A DNA stretch of 64,000 nucleotides from Cytophagales bacterium (GCA_033344775.1 JAWPMT010000005.1:2797001-2861000), one strand, 5' to 3'. Shown: positions 52,684-61,899, counted from the stretch's first letter. Translations and numbers: made by a program. The notes: generated by a model from the sequence alone, not told the origin.

Positions 52684-53709
52684 TCAATTCCTCTCAATAA
52701 AATCCTTAATTGCCGCTACATATTCCTGAGGTTCGTTGCTCATGGGCGAATGTGCGGATTGATCAAAAATGATCAATTCGGAGTTAGGAATACGGCTATC
52801 CGCGGAAACCCCTAATGCAGGAGGAACTACAAAGTCGTACCTGCCCCAAAGCAATAAGGTAGGCACATTGATTTCACCTAATCGATCCGTGAGAGAAGTC
52901 ACTTCACTTTCCGCATTATAAATCTCGCCCGAGAGCAAGTTGGCAAACCAGGTACCAACGGTCAGCACAGGAATACTGAAAAGCCCATGACTGAAATTGA
53001 GGTCCTCATCTGCTTCAGCCAATTGATCCAGCAATGCTTCGCTGCTGTGTGCCAATTCATTCAATCGACCACTTTGTTCGAAGGTGATGTTGGTGATATC
53101 CAGACTTTGTGCATAATCCACACGTTCTTGCCACTCGCTGACATTCCTATCGGCGGCTATTTCCTGATTCCCTATCTCAATGAACATTTTTGTAAGTTCC
53201 ACATTGAGCAAAGGGATGTCGTGCGCGCCAGCCACTTCTATCCACCCAGCCACTTCATTTTGAAGGTTGGTGTTGAGCAAGGCATGTGTTCCTGTAAGTC
53301 CACCCCAGCTGTGGCCAAGCAAAAAGACGTTGATATCCGCACCATACTTCTGTTTCAAGAACAGGGTCAAGGCATAAATGTCATCGGAATTGGTTTGTAG
53401 GGTCACATCGCTTTGATCATAATTTCCTCGTGAGGCGCCATGTCCTCGTTGATCCAGGTAAACCACCGCATAGTCTTCTTCCAACATATCTGCAGCAGCG
53501 CCATAATTGTAGACATATGAGCCTCCGCCAGGGCCACCGTGTAGCAACAGGATAAAATTATTACCTGCCAAATTGCCATTGACCTCTACCGCGAGATCTG
53601 CATTGTTGTGGCGGAAATAGAACCGGTTGTATTGATCCGTTTCAGGGTCTGTACAGCCAATGAATACAAGAAATAAAATGATAAGGTATGAATATCTGAT
53701 CATGATCAT
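52684..53709 (-). CDS. Alpha/beta-hydrolase lipoprotein (proline iminopeptidase-like)
   Basis: 341 residues. A lipoprotein signal has V-F-I-G-C, Cys near 19. The hydrolase has the oxyanion loop H-G-G-P-G-G-G-S, D-Q-R-G-H-G-A-S and nucleophile G-H-S-W-G-G, followed by W-G-R-Y-D-F (Asp) and Q-S-A-H-S (His), the pattern of proline iminopeptidases. Two ATGs (53709 and 53703) are possible. The start overlaps the stop of the 53706 gene by two bases, so expression is coupled. Probably acts on peptides or esters at the envelope. Confidence 0.85.
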   Translation of the reverse strand: MIMIRYSYLIILFLVFIGCTDPETDQYNRFYFRHNNADLAVEVNGNLAGNNFILLLHGGPGGGSYVYNYGAAADMLEEDYAVVYLDQRGHGASRGNYDQSDVTLQTNSDDIYALTLFLKQKYGADINVFLLGHSWGGLTGTHALLNTNLQNEVAGWIEVAGAHDIPLLNVELTKMFIEIGNQEIAADRNVSEWQERVDYAQSLDITNITFEQSGRLNELAHSSEALLDQLAEADEDLNFSHGLFSIPVLTVGTWFANLLSGEIYNAESEVTSLTDRLGEINVPTLLLWGRYDFVVPPALGVSADSRIPNSELIIFDQSAHSPMSNEPQEYVAAIKDFIERN

Positions 53710-54347
53710 TTGCCTTTGAAGATGGATGGATGTAAGATCACGCCTGCTTCCAAGGTGGCAGTGATATTATAAGAATGGCTGTAAGGGGCAGTGGCTAAAA
53801 GGGCAGGTTTAACATACCACGCCAATGGCTTCCCCGATTTGATGAAAAGGTCCCGGCCAAATTCTATTCCAAAGGAAAAGTTAAATGCATTTCTCCCCGC
53901 TCCTAGGACCCTTCGAGGCTCGGTTTCCCCTAATTCATATACCGGAATGTTATAAAAGTACCGGGTAGCACCAACCGATAATACGGGACTAAAGAATCTG
54001 CCTTTTTCATTGGTCCGCCGATAGCCAATTCCGGCATTTGCAGAAAAATTGAATTCACTGTTGGGTACGTTGAAGCCGCTTAGATTCCCTTCCAGAAATA
54101 CCTGGCGGAATCGTTCCTTGGTTGGTCGCTTCTTTCGACTGGTGTCTTTGGTCTTCGTCCAGGACTTGAGGGTTTTTTCCACCCCAACCTTCAATCCCGG
54201 ATGGATCAGGCTTTCACCATAATAGGCGCCTTTCCATCTCCAGGCGGGGATATCCGAATACTCATTCGCTTTTTGTGCTTGTGTGATGAATCCGCCAATA
54301 AGCAAGACAAGGCACCAAATCCATTTTAATTTCAATCCTGTTTGCAT
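53706..54347 (-). CDS. Outer-membrane barrel-type protein, function unknown
   Basis: 213 residues from the ATG at 54347; an upstream in-frame start at 54377 lacks signal-peptide features. The signal peptide ends I-T-Q-A-Q. Mature strands (V-F-L-E-G-N-L, F-N-F-S-A-N-A-G-I-G-Y, F-S-P-V-L-S-V-G-A-T-R-Y, F-N-F-S-F-G-I-E-F-G) alternate as in a small outer-membrane beta-barrel. No specific family. Overlaps the downstream hydrolase gene by two bases, forming an operon. Confidence 0.65.
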   Translation of the reverse strand: MQTGLKLKWIWCLVLLIGGFITQAQKANEYSDIPAWRWKGAYYGESLIHPGLKVGVEKTLKSWTKTKDTSRKKRPTKERFRQVFLEGNLSGFNVPNSEFNFSANAGIGYRRTNEKGRFFSPVLSVGATRYFYNIPVYELGETEPRRVLGAGRNAFNFSFGIEFGRDLFIKSGKPLAWYVKPALLATAPYSHSYNITATLEAGVILHPSIFKGK

Positions 54348-54489
54348 CAAATCCGTCTCTGTTCGAGTGATGTTCACGGATTATTCAGCTAACTCACGAA
54401 ATACCCTATCTCGTTTCGATGATTGGAGGGGTTTTTGGGGTGAAGGGAAAAAGCACGCGTTACAATACAAACGCGCGCTAGTCAATTAA

Positions 54490-54903
54490 TCAATTCCTTG
54501 ATTGCTTTCTCCGTTCCAACCAATAATCCACACTGATTTTACCGCTCCCATTAAATAGGAAAGAGGCAAAGATCAGCAGGAGGTAAAAGGGCTCGGACCG
54601 GGGATTTCCGTCTAACATGATAAAATTGATGACACACATGACCATGATCAAGGGAATCGCGCTTAGCCTCGTCAGCAAACCGATCACCAGAAAAATCCCA
54701 CCTATTAGCTCTGTCAGCTTTCCGATGTAAGCCATCATTCCGGGCCATGGGATGCCCACATCAGTGAGCCACTGCGTGTAGCCTCCAATCTGCTCGCTAT
54801 CAAAAATCTCTAATCCATAGGTGAAGATGATGCCACCGCTAATGATTCGGATGATGTCCAACCCTGGTGAAAGCATTTCGTTTGTTTTCAATAGTTTTCC
54901 CAC
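54490..54903 (-). CDS. DoxX-family membrane protein
   Basis: 137 residues with four predicted transmembrane helices, R-I-I-S-G-G-I-I-F-T-Y-G near the start, G-K-L-T-E-L-I-G-G-I-F-L-V-I-G-L-L and M-V-M-C-V-I-N, the typical DoxX pattern. It starts with GTG at 54903; an ATG at 54876 is a shorter option. DoxX proteins act in membrane redox or stress complexes, but the exact role is unclear. It is divergent from the wHTH regulator at 54990 with 86 bases between them. Confidence 0.8.
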   Translation of the reverse strand: MGKLLKTNEMLSPGLDIIRIISGGIIFTYGLEIFDSEQIGGYTQWLTDVGIPWPGMMAYIGKLTELIGGIFLVIGLLTRLSAIPLIMVMCVINFIMLDGNPRSEPFYLLLIFASFLFNGSGKISVDYWLERRKQSRN

Positions 54904-54989
54904 TACTTTGTATTCTTTGGTAATTCAGCATTGAAACTTACACGGTTGTTGAGGCACTTCATTCGACCAATTTGTAAAATGAGATTAAA

Positions 54990-55895
54990 ATGAATGTAAA
55001 AACCGATTTTACAACTCCTAGAAAACTGAATATCAGCCACTTGTTCTTTGTAGTAGCTATGATCCTGATCATCATTGCAGCCGATCAGTTTGAACTACCC
55101 AATGAAATTCTTCGTTCGCAAAAACAACATCTGGAGTTGAGGGCTATTGGGGATAGGCTTTTACATGATGCTAATGACGCCACGTCAGTGGTTCCTCCTA
55201 TTCAACAAATCAATGAACATACATTAAGGCTTCGTCTTCATCAATCCATGGCCATCAACCCAGACCGATTAGCTGATTTATCCATCAAACACTTGAATGA
55301 AGAAGTCGCTTTACATTCGGTCATCCAGGTACTTGATTCCCAAACCGAAGCAGTTGTTTATGGATTCGAAATAGATCATACCCAAGCATTGGATATTCCT
55401 TGTTTAGGAAGGATACTCCCAGAAGCTAATTATGTGGTAGAAGTAAGCTTTTATGACCCGATACCTCTTGAGGGCAACTTTCCTTCCTTGACATTTGCGA
55501 GTGCCTCTCTGCTGCTGACCATTTTCGGCTTTTCATTTTTAAAAGAGAAAAAGCCCAATCAAAACCAAAAAGACCCTGAAATGTCTGACGGTTGGAAACT
55601 GGACCTGGCATTGGCTCAGATTCAATCGAAAGATCAGCGCATTCAATTGACAGAAAAGGAGTCACAGATAATGGCCATTTTGTTCGAACATATAGAGCAA
55701 TTGGTCACACGCGATCATTTGATCGAGGAAGTTTGGCTGAAGCATGGAATTGTGACAAGTAGGAGTTTGGACATGTACATTTCCAGATTGAGGAAGAAGC
55801 TAGGCCCCCTGAATGCCTTCGAAATTGTCAATCAACATGGAAAAGGATATATCTTGAAGAAACGAACTACAGACCAAATAAATGGTCAATTTTGA
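54990..55895 (+). CDS. Membrane-anchored OmpR/PhoB-type winged-helix regulator
   Basis: 301 residues. One N-terminal transmembrane helix (about 18-34), a periplasmic domain of about 130 residues with G-F-E-I-D-H, then a second transmembrane helix (about 170-185). The C-terminal winged helix (about 205-295) has L-T-E-K-E-S-Q-I-M-A-I-L, D-H-L-I-E-E-V-W and S-L-D-M-Y-I-S-R-L-R-K-K-L, and ends with V-N-Q-H-G-K-G-Y. This ToxR/CadC-like layout lets a membrane sensor bind DNA directly. The divergent DoxX gene is a possible target. Confidence 0.85.
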   Translation: MNVKTDFTTPRKLNISHLFFVVAMILIIIAADQFELPNEILRSQKQHLELRAIGDRLLHDANDATSVVPPIQQINEHTLRLRLHQSMAINPDRLADLSIKHLNEEVALHSVIQVLDSQTEAVVYGFEIDHTQALDIPCLGRILPEANYVVEVSFYDPIPLEGNFPSLTFASASLLLTIFGFSFLKEKKPNQNQKDPEMSDGWKLDLALAQIQSKDQRIQLTEKESQIMAILFEHIEQLVTRDHLIEEVWLKHGIVTSRSLDMYISRLRKKLGPLNAFEIVNQHGKGYILKKRTTDQINGQF

Positions 55896-55926
55896 AAACG
55901 AGCGCCAATATCTAGAGAAGGTTCAA

Positions 55927-56232
55927 TCACCCCTCCTCTAAATTCATCTCATGGAACTGATACATGGAAAATGCGGTGAAAAATTGTGCCATTTCATCTG
56001 GGATATGGGCTTCATTCCAATTTTCCCCAGCAAAATCAACCAGATGTGCTTCACTTTCCCACTGGGTAACCATCACGTATTGCAAGGGATTCCATTTCGT
56101 TCCTTTCCCTATCTCCAGAGAAATGAGACCGTCATAATTCTGAACGAGGGGTACTGAGATTGCTTTGAACTTCACTTCAAATGCTGCCTGCTGAGCTAGT
56201 GGAACTTCGGCGATAAAAATTCTAATGATCAT
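55927..56232 (-). CDS. ABM-domain (antibiotic biosynthesis monooxygenase-like) protein
   Basis: 101 residues. The ferredoxin-like dimeric alpha/beta barrel shows as R-I-F-I-A-E-V, L-I-S-L-E-I-G and Y-V-M-V-T-Q-W-E-S-E-A-H-L with F-A-G-E-N-W near 68. Such domains catalyse cofactor-free oxidations or simply bind small aromatics or heme. No metal-binding residues stand out. It ends convergently with the wHTH gene, 31 bases apart. Confidence 0.8.
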   Translation of the reverse strand: MIIRIFIAEVPLAQQAAFEVKFKAISVPLVQNYDGLISLEIGKGTKWNPLQYVMVTQWESEAHLVDFAGENWNEAHIPDEMAQFFTAFSMYQFHEMNLEEG

Positions 56233-56352
56233 GAGTTAATTTTTTCGGACGTATGGGTAGCAAGCATAAAGCCTTCGAAATTAAATCCATAATTGACAGA
56301 TGAATGTGTCTGCTAAAGGAGATTTCGAACTTGGAAACTCGTAACATGTGAT

Positions 56353-56931
56353 TCAATACTCCGTCATTGTCCGCACCTTCACCATCTTATGACCTTCGTG
56401 TCGAACAGGTTCCTCCGTTTCAATGGCAAAGCGTTTGAGGGGTGTTTTACAGACATTACAAAGACCAGTCAGCGCCCCCTCAATAGAAGGCATCACATAA
56501 TCCATGTAATGACGGAGAAATGTGATTGAAATCAAGCATCTACCTGGCTGATTGTCCTCCAATTTGACCAGGAAATAATTGGTGTAAGTTGTGGTGATCT
56601 GGGCACTGCGTTTCAAGACATTTTGTGTACCTCCCATTCTAAGGATCAATCGCAATAGGCCATTGAGATCTACTTCCAACAAGAATCGGGTGAAATCGAT
56701 CATCGCCGTTTTTCTGGTCTTGCCTAGTTTTTTAGCGACCTGATCTACAATCTCATTAGACTGGTCCAAAGGCATCCTGGTTGCCGGGAAAATTTTGCCT
56801 TCGTAACCCGCGGCCTTCAGCACTTCATCAAACGCACCGGCCTTTTCATATTCTTCAAAGAATTTCCGAAGGTTCACGTGGTATTGTCCCTTTACATAAA
56901 AAGTATCCTCCTGGGTCAGCCGGTCGAGCAT
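56353..56931 (-). CDS. Cytoplasmic protein, resembles DUF2378/TIGR02265
   Basis: 192 residues. There is a helical N-terminus, then R-F-L-L-E-V-D-L-N-G-L-L-R-L-I-L-R-M-G-G near 95 and T-Y-T-N-Y-F-L-V-K near 127, followed by C-N-V-C-K-T-P (C-x2-C near 160). The length and the L-R-M-G-G/T-Y-T-N pattern recall the myxobacterial DUF2378/TIGR02265 family of unknown function. It may carry a metal at the C-x2-C. Assignment is from pattern only. A repeat element lies just upstream. Confidence 0.55.
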   Translation of the reverse strand: MLDRLTQEDTFYVKGQYHVNLRKFFEEYEKAGAFDEVLKAAGYEGKIFPATRMPLDQSNEIVDQVAKKLGKTRKTAMIDFTRFLLEVDLNGLLRLILRMGGTQNVLKRSAQITTTYTNYFLVKLEDNQPGRCLISITFLRHYMDYVMPSIEGALTGLCNVCKTPLKRFAIETEEPVRHEGHKMVKVRTMTEY

Positions 56932-57013
56932 TCGTGCGGTTGTTTGTCAGGATGAATTTAAGGGATGGATGGTTTACTGACAAGTTCAGTTATCCAAAAT
57001 TTTAAACAGGAAA

Positions 57014-57092
57014 AGATCGTCATTATGGCAAGAGATCCCGGTATTTTTTAGCCTTTCAAAATCTACGACTAAAAAAACCGGGATGACGATCT
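57014..57092 (-). repeat. Nested hairpin element, second copy of the 14.8-kb family
   Basis: Outer arms AGATCGTCAT (57014-57023) and ATGACGATCT (57083-57092); inner CCCGG (57037-57041), a T run and AG versus CTAAAAAAACCGGG (57069-57082). The left inner arm carries one extra A exactly where the 14.8-kb copy carries an extra C, and both have an unpaired A/G-rich patch on the left. It ends inside the stop codon of the CPBP gene (57091-57093), so it directly follows that gene. Confidence 0.65.
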
Positions 57093-57831
57093 AAGTCAGC
57101 AACGACAACCCCACCGCAATCACATTATTCGCCATGTGGAACAAGAGTGGATATTGAAAGCCAAACTTGACTCGGGTGTAGCCATTGATCAAGGCACTCA
57201 TGAGCTGGGGTAATGTTAAAATGGGAAGCAACAGCACATTAAGCAAAATGATCTCGTACTTGGCCAGATGAATCCAGGCAAAAACCAAACTGGAGATATA
57301 GTAGATCCAACGGAAATTGGTTTCCCAAAAATTATTCAGGACAGCTTTGATCTTTCGATAATTGAACAAGGGAAACAACAACAATCCGAAACCAAACGAT
57401 ACCCCCGTTCTTAGTATGAAAGATTCATCCATCGCACTGATTTTGGTGTCAAAAATCAGCTTGGTCAGGACATAATAGAGAAAAACGGACAGTGATAAAG
57501 ACAGATAGATCGGCTTGAATCTCAAACTCAATCGAAAGGCAACTTCTTCTACCAAAGGCAGAATGAATCCCCCGACTAACAACATCATTATTGGCGTAAA
57601 GCGCTCAGACATGCTGGCCTTTTGCACATTCTCCGGATCGTAGATCAACGCAAAAAAAAGAATTACTGGGATCATGCAAATCATCTTCACGATGAATAAT
57701 CCAATGGTGTCGTAGATCTTTAGTCTTGTCGACTTTTCTGCTTGCTCCTCTAGTGAAGGCTTTTTGACGAAATGGAAGAGGTCTCTAAAAAGGGAAACAT
57801 AGTAGGTTGGCTTGACCAGTGGGTACTTCAT
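57091..57831 (-). CDS. CPBP-family intramembrane metalloprotease-like protein
   Basis: 246 residues with seven or so transmembrane helices. The CPBP motif is present: V-E-E-V-A-F-R (E-E-x3-R), F-A-W-I-H-L and F-H-M-A-N-N, supplying the Glu and His/Asn that place the metal. CPBP (Abi/CAAX) proteases process membrane proteins or peptides such as bacteriocin immunity systems. It has an adjacent S41 peptidase gene upstream on the same strand. The stop overlaps the end of the repeat element. Confidence 0.8.
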   Translation of the reverse strand: MKYPLVKPTYYVSLFRDLFHFVKKPSLEEQAEKSTRLKIYDTIGLFIVKMICMIPVILFFALIYDPENVQKASMSERFTPIMMLLVGGFILPLVEEVAFRLSLRFKPIYLSLSLSVFLYYVLTKLIFDTKISAMDESFILRTGVSFGFGLLLFPLFNYRKIKAVLNNFWETNFRWIYYISSLVFAWIHLAKYEIILLNVLLLPILTLPQLMSALINGYTRVKFGFQYPLLFHMANNVIAVGLSLLT

Positions 57832-57890
57832 GGGGTAAACTTTCGATGAAGACGCAGTTCACCCCAATTGGTTACACGGCACTCCTAAAT

Positions 57891-59354
57891 TCAATTTGAC
57901 CCATTTTGGATAAAATTAAGTGTCCACTCCATTTGTCGGTCCTTACCATTGAGCACATCCTCTACGGAAGGCAATACCTCATGATCCGGGATCACACCTC
58001 GACCAAAAGGATTCCTATCCGGATCTACATTGAGTTGATGACGTACCAGCGGAATTGCCAATTCTAGTTTGGAATGAGGAAGTGTTACAAAAGACTTCCC
58101 CATGCTTGTATTGCCGTAGTACCCACCGCCGGATTCTTCTCCGATAATGGTCGCAAGGCCGGAAGATTTCATCATCGCGGCAAAATCCGATGCCGCAGAA
58201 AATGAAAATCCATCGATTAGAATAAATACCTCTCCTTCGAATTGAGAACCCTTTGGCTTGTAAGGCTTTGTCATGTAAAGACCGGTCATCGCGTATCGTG
58301 TGCTGTCTACATGAGACATCTTACTGGAACCCGGGAACCAGGTATGCCACCACTTCCTTTTGATCCATTTCATGTTGGGCAGTTTCTGATGGGAGTAGTA
58401 ATCGGAAGACTTAGAAAAAATCAGATCAGCATTGTTAGCAAACAAAAACGATTCATTAACGAAATATGAATATAGCACCCATGGTACTCGACCTCCGCCA
58501 TTGCCCCTAAGGTCAATAATCAGTTGATCTGCCCCATTTTCTTCTATCTGTCTAAATGTTTCTTTAAACTTCTTTTCAATCCTCGTCTTAGTAAGTCCTT
58601 CTTTCCATCCAAAAAAAGCCTTGATCATTAATGTGGCAATTCCATTGTCGAACGTTAAGATCACATTTCGTTTGGCCTCTTCCGGCTGGTCATTTTCGAA
58701 ATAATGTGCATACATCTCTTCTTTTGGCATCGCCGGAACTGAGATTGTTTCCTCTTTTAAATCATCATTCAGGAATTGGATCTCATAAGTATTCGGAGCA
58801 CCAAATAACTCGGTGTACGTATACCAAAAATGCGCATTAAGCATATTGAGTTTGCCTGTTTCTGTGAACCCATCTCCGGAGAGCATATCAATACAACCTG
58901 CGTAGATGGAATCCATGAATGCACCATTCATCCGTGTCAATCGATTACCAGGACTAATCCCAGCAATTGGATCCCCATAAGATTTGATGAAAAAAGCCTT
59001 GCCATCCTCAAATTGTACTTGAAATGGTAGAAAGGCCACCATCTCACTTTCCGTTGTTTGTTTTGAAAGTGAGATATAAGTATGCCCACACCCTACTTTT
59101 GAAAGTGCAGAAGACAAGATCCGGTAAAATTGCCGTTCTGTCATGGGCTGAGTAAGGCCGTCTTTTCCAGATTGAAAAACCTGATCCATTTCAGCCTTAT
59201 TCCGGTACCAGTATAATCCGGGGTGGGAATCTTCCAGGCTTCCCTGAAACACTTCAAAGTCTTCTTTCAGTTGTTCAATTGAAAATGTGGGCTTATCCTG
59301 TGCTTCAACTACAAAACAGTGCAGCAAGGAAAGTGCAAACAGCAAATTTTTCAT
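57891..59354 (-). CDS. S41-family peptidase
   Basis: 487 residues with signal peptide ending V-E-A-Q. The core has L-I-I-D-L-R-G-N-G-G-G near 285 and D-G-F-S-F-S-A-A-S-D-F with Ser386 in the catalytic position, then E-S-G-G-G-Y-Y-G. This is the tail-specific-protease/C-terminal-processing fold. No PDZ domain is visible. It should act on peptides in the periplasm. It lies 60 bases upstream of the CPBP gene on the same strand. Confidence 0.85.
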   Translation of the reverse strand: MKNLLFALSLLHCFVVEAQDKPTFSIEQLKEDFEVFQGSLEDSHPGLYWYRNKAEMDQVFQSGKDGLTQPMTERQFYRILSSALSKVGCGHTYISLSKQTTESEMVAFLPFQVQFEDGKAFFIKSYGDPIAGISPGNRLTRMNGAFMDSIYAGCIDMLSGDGFTETGKLNMLNAHFWYTYTELFGAPNTYEIQFLNDDLKEETISVPAMPKEEMYAHYFENDQPEEAKRNVILTFDNGIATLMIKAFFGWKEGLTKTRIEKKFKETFRQIEENGADQLIIDLRGNGGGRVPWVLYSYFVNESFLFANNADLIFSKSSDYYSHQKLPNMKWIKRKWWHTWFPGSSKMSHVDSTRYAMTGLYMTKPYKPKGSQFEGEVFILIDGFSFSAASDFAAMMKSSGLATIIGEESGGGYYGNTSMGKSFVTLPHSKLELAIPLVRHQLNVDPDRNPFGRGVIPDHEVLPSVEDVLNGKDRQMEWTLNFIQNGSN

Positions 59355-59427
59355 GGTTGTTTTTGATACAAAAAACGGGGGTTTTGCTACCCTCGGTGTT
59401 GCAAATCGCCTTTTGAAACAAAATAAA

Positions 59428-60507
59428 TCAGCTTTTTAGCAGTTCTGCCGGTGATTTCCCAGTCTTTCGTTTGAATGACCGATAAAAAGTGGTTCGTGAA
59501 GAAAACCCAACTTCTATCCCAATGCCTTCGATACTCAAGCGGTCAGATTCTCCATTCTCCATTTTCTCAATGGCTTTTTCAATCCTGTATTCATTAATGA
59601 ACTGATTGAACCCTTTTTGATAATAATGCTTGAAAATGAAAGATAGCTGCTCTTCGCGGATAGCTGTGTACTGACTCAGCATCTTAAGATTTAAATCAGT
59701 TTGACTATACAACCGATCCTGAGCAAGTGTTTTGAGAATAGTCGAGCGATATTTTTCAAGTTCTTCTTTGGTAGCAAGGTTCGCCCTATGGGACATGCCT
59801 CCAACGATGAGGCGATAAGTGACGAAATAGAAAAAAGCGGAAATAGCGTACAAAACCGGATGCAAAAAGACATATTTCATCAACGACAGCTGGATTTCGG
59901 TAAATGCAAAAATCACATAAGGAGACCAAATCAAGTCAATCAGACTCATCCCAATCAAAATATCCCTCGCCCATCGGTAGGTATTGGTATCAGCAATGGC
60001 TCGATTAGCCAAAAGGTATTTCCAACTGAAGAATAGGTATATCGTGATCGAAAGCAGTTGTGGATAGCCAAGAATTTGATTGATGTTGTCTAACAGATAG
60101 TAGTAATCGTGTCTCGAACTGTCTTCGGGAATGGTGTCTAACCCAATCGACCAAATCATGAATGCGAAAACAGACGGAGCCAAGTCCAAAATGGCAGGAG
60201 TGAAGTGGAGATAGTCTTTCTTTTTCAGATTAAAACCCTTTTCGAACAAGCTTCTTGTATAGAAAAATGTCACTGGTCCGAACAGCATAATAAGCTCAGG
60301 ATAAACAAAATCAAGTACCGACGTTATATGTCCATTTCCTGAAGGAAAGAAAACCAGGCTATTGGCCGAAGACAAGCCCAACAAAAACAGAAGCGTTCCA
60401 AATAATAGGTTTGAAATGGACCTCTTTGAGCCTAATACAAAAAGGATGATCAACAGACATTGTATGAGCCCGATAAAAACAAACAGGTTCTGGACGTCTA
60501 TTTTCAA
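59428..60507 (-). CDS. AraC-family regulator with seven-helix membrane N-terminus
   Basis: 359 residues. About seven transmembrane helices occupy 8-235, like the 7TM sensors of some Bacteroidota AraC regulators. The C-terminal AraC domain (about 255-358) contains I-E-G-I-G-I-E-V-G-F-S-S-R-T-T-F-Y-R-S-F-K-R and T-G-K-S-P-A-E, the second HTH. The start is TTG at 60507; no in-frame ATG occurs nearby. It may sense an envelope signal; its target is unknown. Confidence 0.8.
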   Translation of the reverse strand: MKIDVQNLFVFIGLIQCLLIILFVLGSKRSISNLLFGTLLFLLGLSSANSLVFFPSGNGHITSVLDFVYPELIMLFGPVTFFYTRSLFEKGFNLKKKDYLHFTPAILDLAPSVFAFMIWSIGLDTIPEDSSRHDYYYLLDNINQILGYPQLLSITIYLFFSWKYLLANRAIADTNTYRWARDILIGMSLIDLIWSPYVIFAFTEIQLSLMKYVFLHPVLYAISAFFYFVTYRLIVGGMSHRANLATKEELEKYRSTILKTLAQDRLYSQTDLNLKMLSQYTAIREEQLSFIFKHYYQKGFNQFINEYRIEKAIEKMENGESDRLSIEGIGIEVGFSSRTTFYRSFKRKTGKSPAELLKS

Positions 60508-60599
60508 TGAATTAGCATTTCGTGTGGAGCAACTCCTTAAAAGTACAGAACCCTCAGGGGTAGCGCAAGTAGTACACTTGTAGGAATACCAGGTTCAGA

Positions 60600-61202
60600 T
60601 CACTCAGGAAATAATTCCATTTGCGTGGGTAACAACTGGAAAGACATTCGATGAAGGGGGGTCACTCCGAGTTCTTTGATGCCCGAACGATGGGCGGGAG
60701 TAGGATAACCAAAATTGGTTTCCCAGCTGTATCCTGGAAATTCATTGGCTTTTTCTCGCATCAATTCGTCCCGGTAGGTTTTCGCAAGAATAGAGGCTGC
60801 AGCAATTGAAAAGTACTTGCCATCACCTTTGATGATACACTCGAATGGCGTGTCATTATGGCTTTTGTAGCGGTTGCCATCAATGAGCAACAGTTCTGGA
60901 GTGATTTTCAATTGATCGATCGCGCGATGCATGGCCAGATAGGAAGCATTCAGTATGTTGATCTCGTCGATCTCTTCGGGAGAAGCAACTCCAACTCCAT
61001 AAGCCAAAGCCGAATCCATGATCTCCTGACGTAAGGCATCACGTTCTTCTTCTTTGAGTTGTTTGGAGTCATTTAAAACTTCATGCTTGAAGTCTTTTTT
61101 CAAAATGACCGAAGCAGCCACGACAGGCCCGGCCAGGCACCCACGCCCTGCTTCATCACAACCGGCTTCTATTTTATTTGGATCAAAAAAAGAGGCTAAC
61201 AT
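60600..61202 (-). CDS. rnhB: Ribonuclease HII
   Basis: 200 residues from the ATG at 61202. The active site is complete: D-E-A-G-R-G (D16, E17), I-D-G-N near 107 and A-S-I-L-A-K-T-Y-R-D near 137, with conserved G-P-V-V. It removes ribonucleotides from DNA and RNA primers. The preceding DM13 gene ends three bases upstream of its start, so the two are cotranscribed. C-terminal L-F-P-E is typical. Confidence 0.95.
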   Translation of the reverse strand: MLASFFDPNKIEAGCDEAGRGCLAGPVVAASVILKKDFKHEVLNDSKQLKEEERDALRQEIMDSALAYGVGVASPEEIDEINILNASYLAMHRAIDQLKITPELLLIDGNRYKSHNDTPFECIIKGDGKYFSIAAASILAKTYRDELMREKANEFPGYSWETNFGYPTPAHRSGIKELGVTPLHRMSFQLLPTQMELFPE

Positions 61203-61205
61203 CAA

Positions 61206-61607
61206 TCAATTTCGCAGGGGCGAACCACCCCACAGCTTCGCATATTGCTCGCAATGTACGATGATCGATTGATATTCGGAGGGATTGATGGAAGCAGGAA
61301 TTTCAAATTTCATTTTTCCTTCGTATGTGCTCAAAGGAGTAACCAAAACGGACTGATTGGTGGCATTTTTCCCAGAGATATCCTCAAAGTCCATTTTTGA
61401 CAGGAAGATTTTCAGGTCGGGAGCTTTCTTGGCTTCAAAATTGTCCGCAAAGACCACAAAGTAGGCATCTCCGTTTTTTTCAATTTTCCAGTCTCCTTCG
61501 AAGGTGGTCCAGCGACTATCGGCATCAAAAGTTCCTTGAAAAACCACCTCCTGTGCCCATAGCGTTTGCGCGGATAAGAATGCTAGCAAGACCAATAATT
61601 TTCTCAT
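61206..61607 (-). CDS. Secreted DM13-domain protein
   Basis: 133 residues from the ATG at 61607 (a longer in-frame start at 61637 would precede the signal). A signal peptide ends L-W-A-Q. The DM13 domain has F-Q-G-T-F-D-A-D, A-P-D-L-K-I-F-L-S and a late E-Y-Q-S-I-I-V-H-C-E-Q-Y, with the conserved Cys near 120. DM13 is proposed to be an electron-transfer or redox module. It is followed immediately by rnhB. Confidence 0.8.
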   Translation of the reverse strand: MRKLLVLLAFLSAQTLWAQEVVFQGTFDADSRWTTFEGDWKIEKNGDAYFVVFADNFEAKKAPDLKIFLSKMDFEDISGKNATNQSVLVTPLSTYEGKMKFEIPASINPSEYQSIIVHCEQYAKLWGGSPLRN

Positions 61608-61730
61608 GATTTCTAAAAGTGAACTGTTCGTCGACAAATCTTAACAAAAAAACGACAAAATCATTCGGGGGGAAACCCTTAGCAGCCTGTATTGTCCATT
61701 AGAAGGCAAACGGTCAAATATTAATCGCCC

Positions 61731-61862
61731 ATGATCAAAAAATACATCAGCTTTTGGATAGTCACCTGCCTGCTGTTGGTAGCCGCTTCCAACAATCAAA
61801 GTCATGAATCCAATTCAGTAGCAACTGGTCAAGCTCCTGTAAGCATGGCTTTCAATCATTAA
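61731..61862 (+). CDS. Small secreted peptide upstream of the TonB receptor
   Basis: A 43-residue frame with ATG at 61731, a basic start (M-I-K-K-Y) and a hydrophobic h-region (F-W-I-V-T-C-L-L-L-V-A-A-S) like a signal peptide, then a short polar mature part. The stop is 37 bases before the ATG of the TonB-dependent receptor. It could be a real micro-protein or a leader peptide. Confidence is limited by its length. Confidence 0.45.
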   Translation: MIKKYISFWIVTCLLLVAASNNQSHESNSVATGQAPVSMAFNH

Positions 61863-61899
61863 CTCACTGTCGTCAAAAACTCAAGATCACTTTTCAAAC

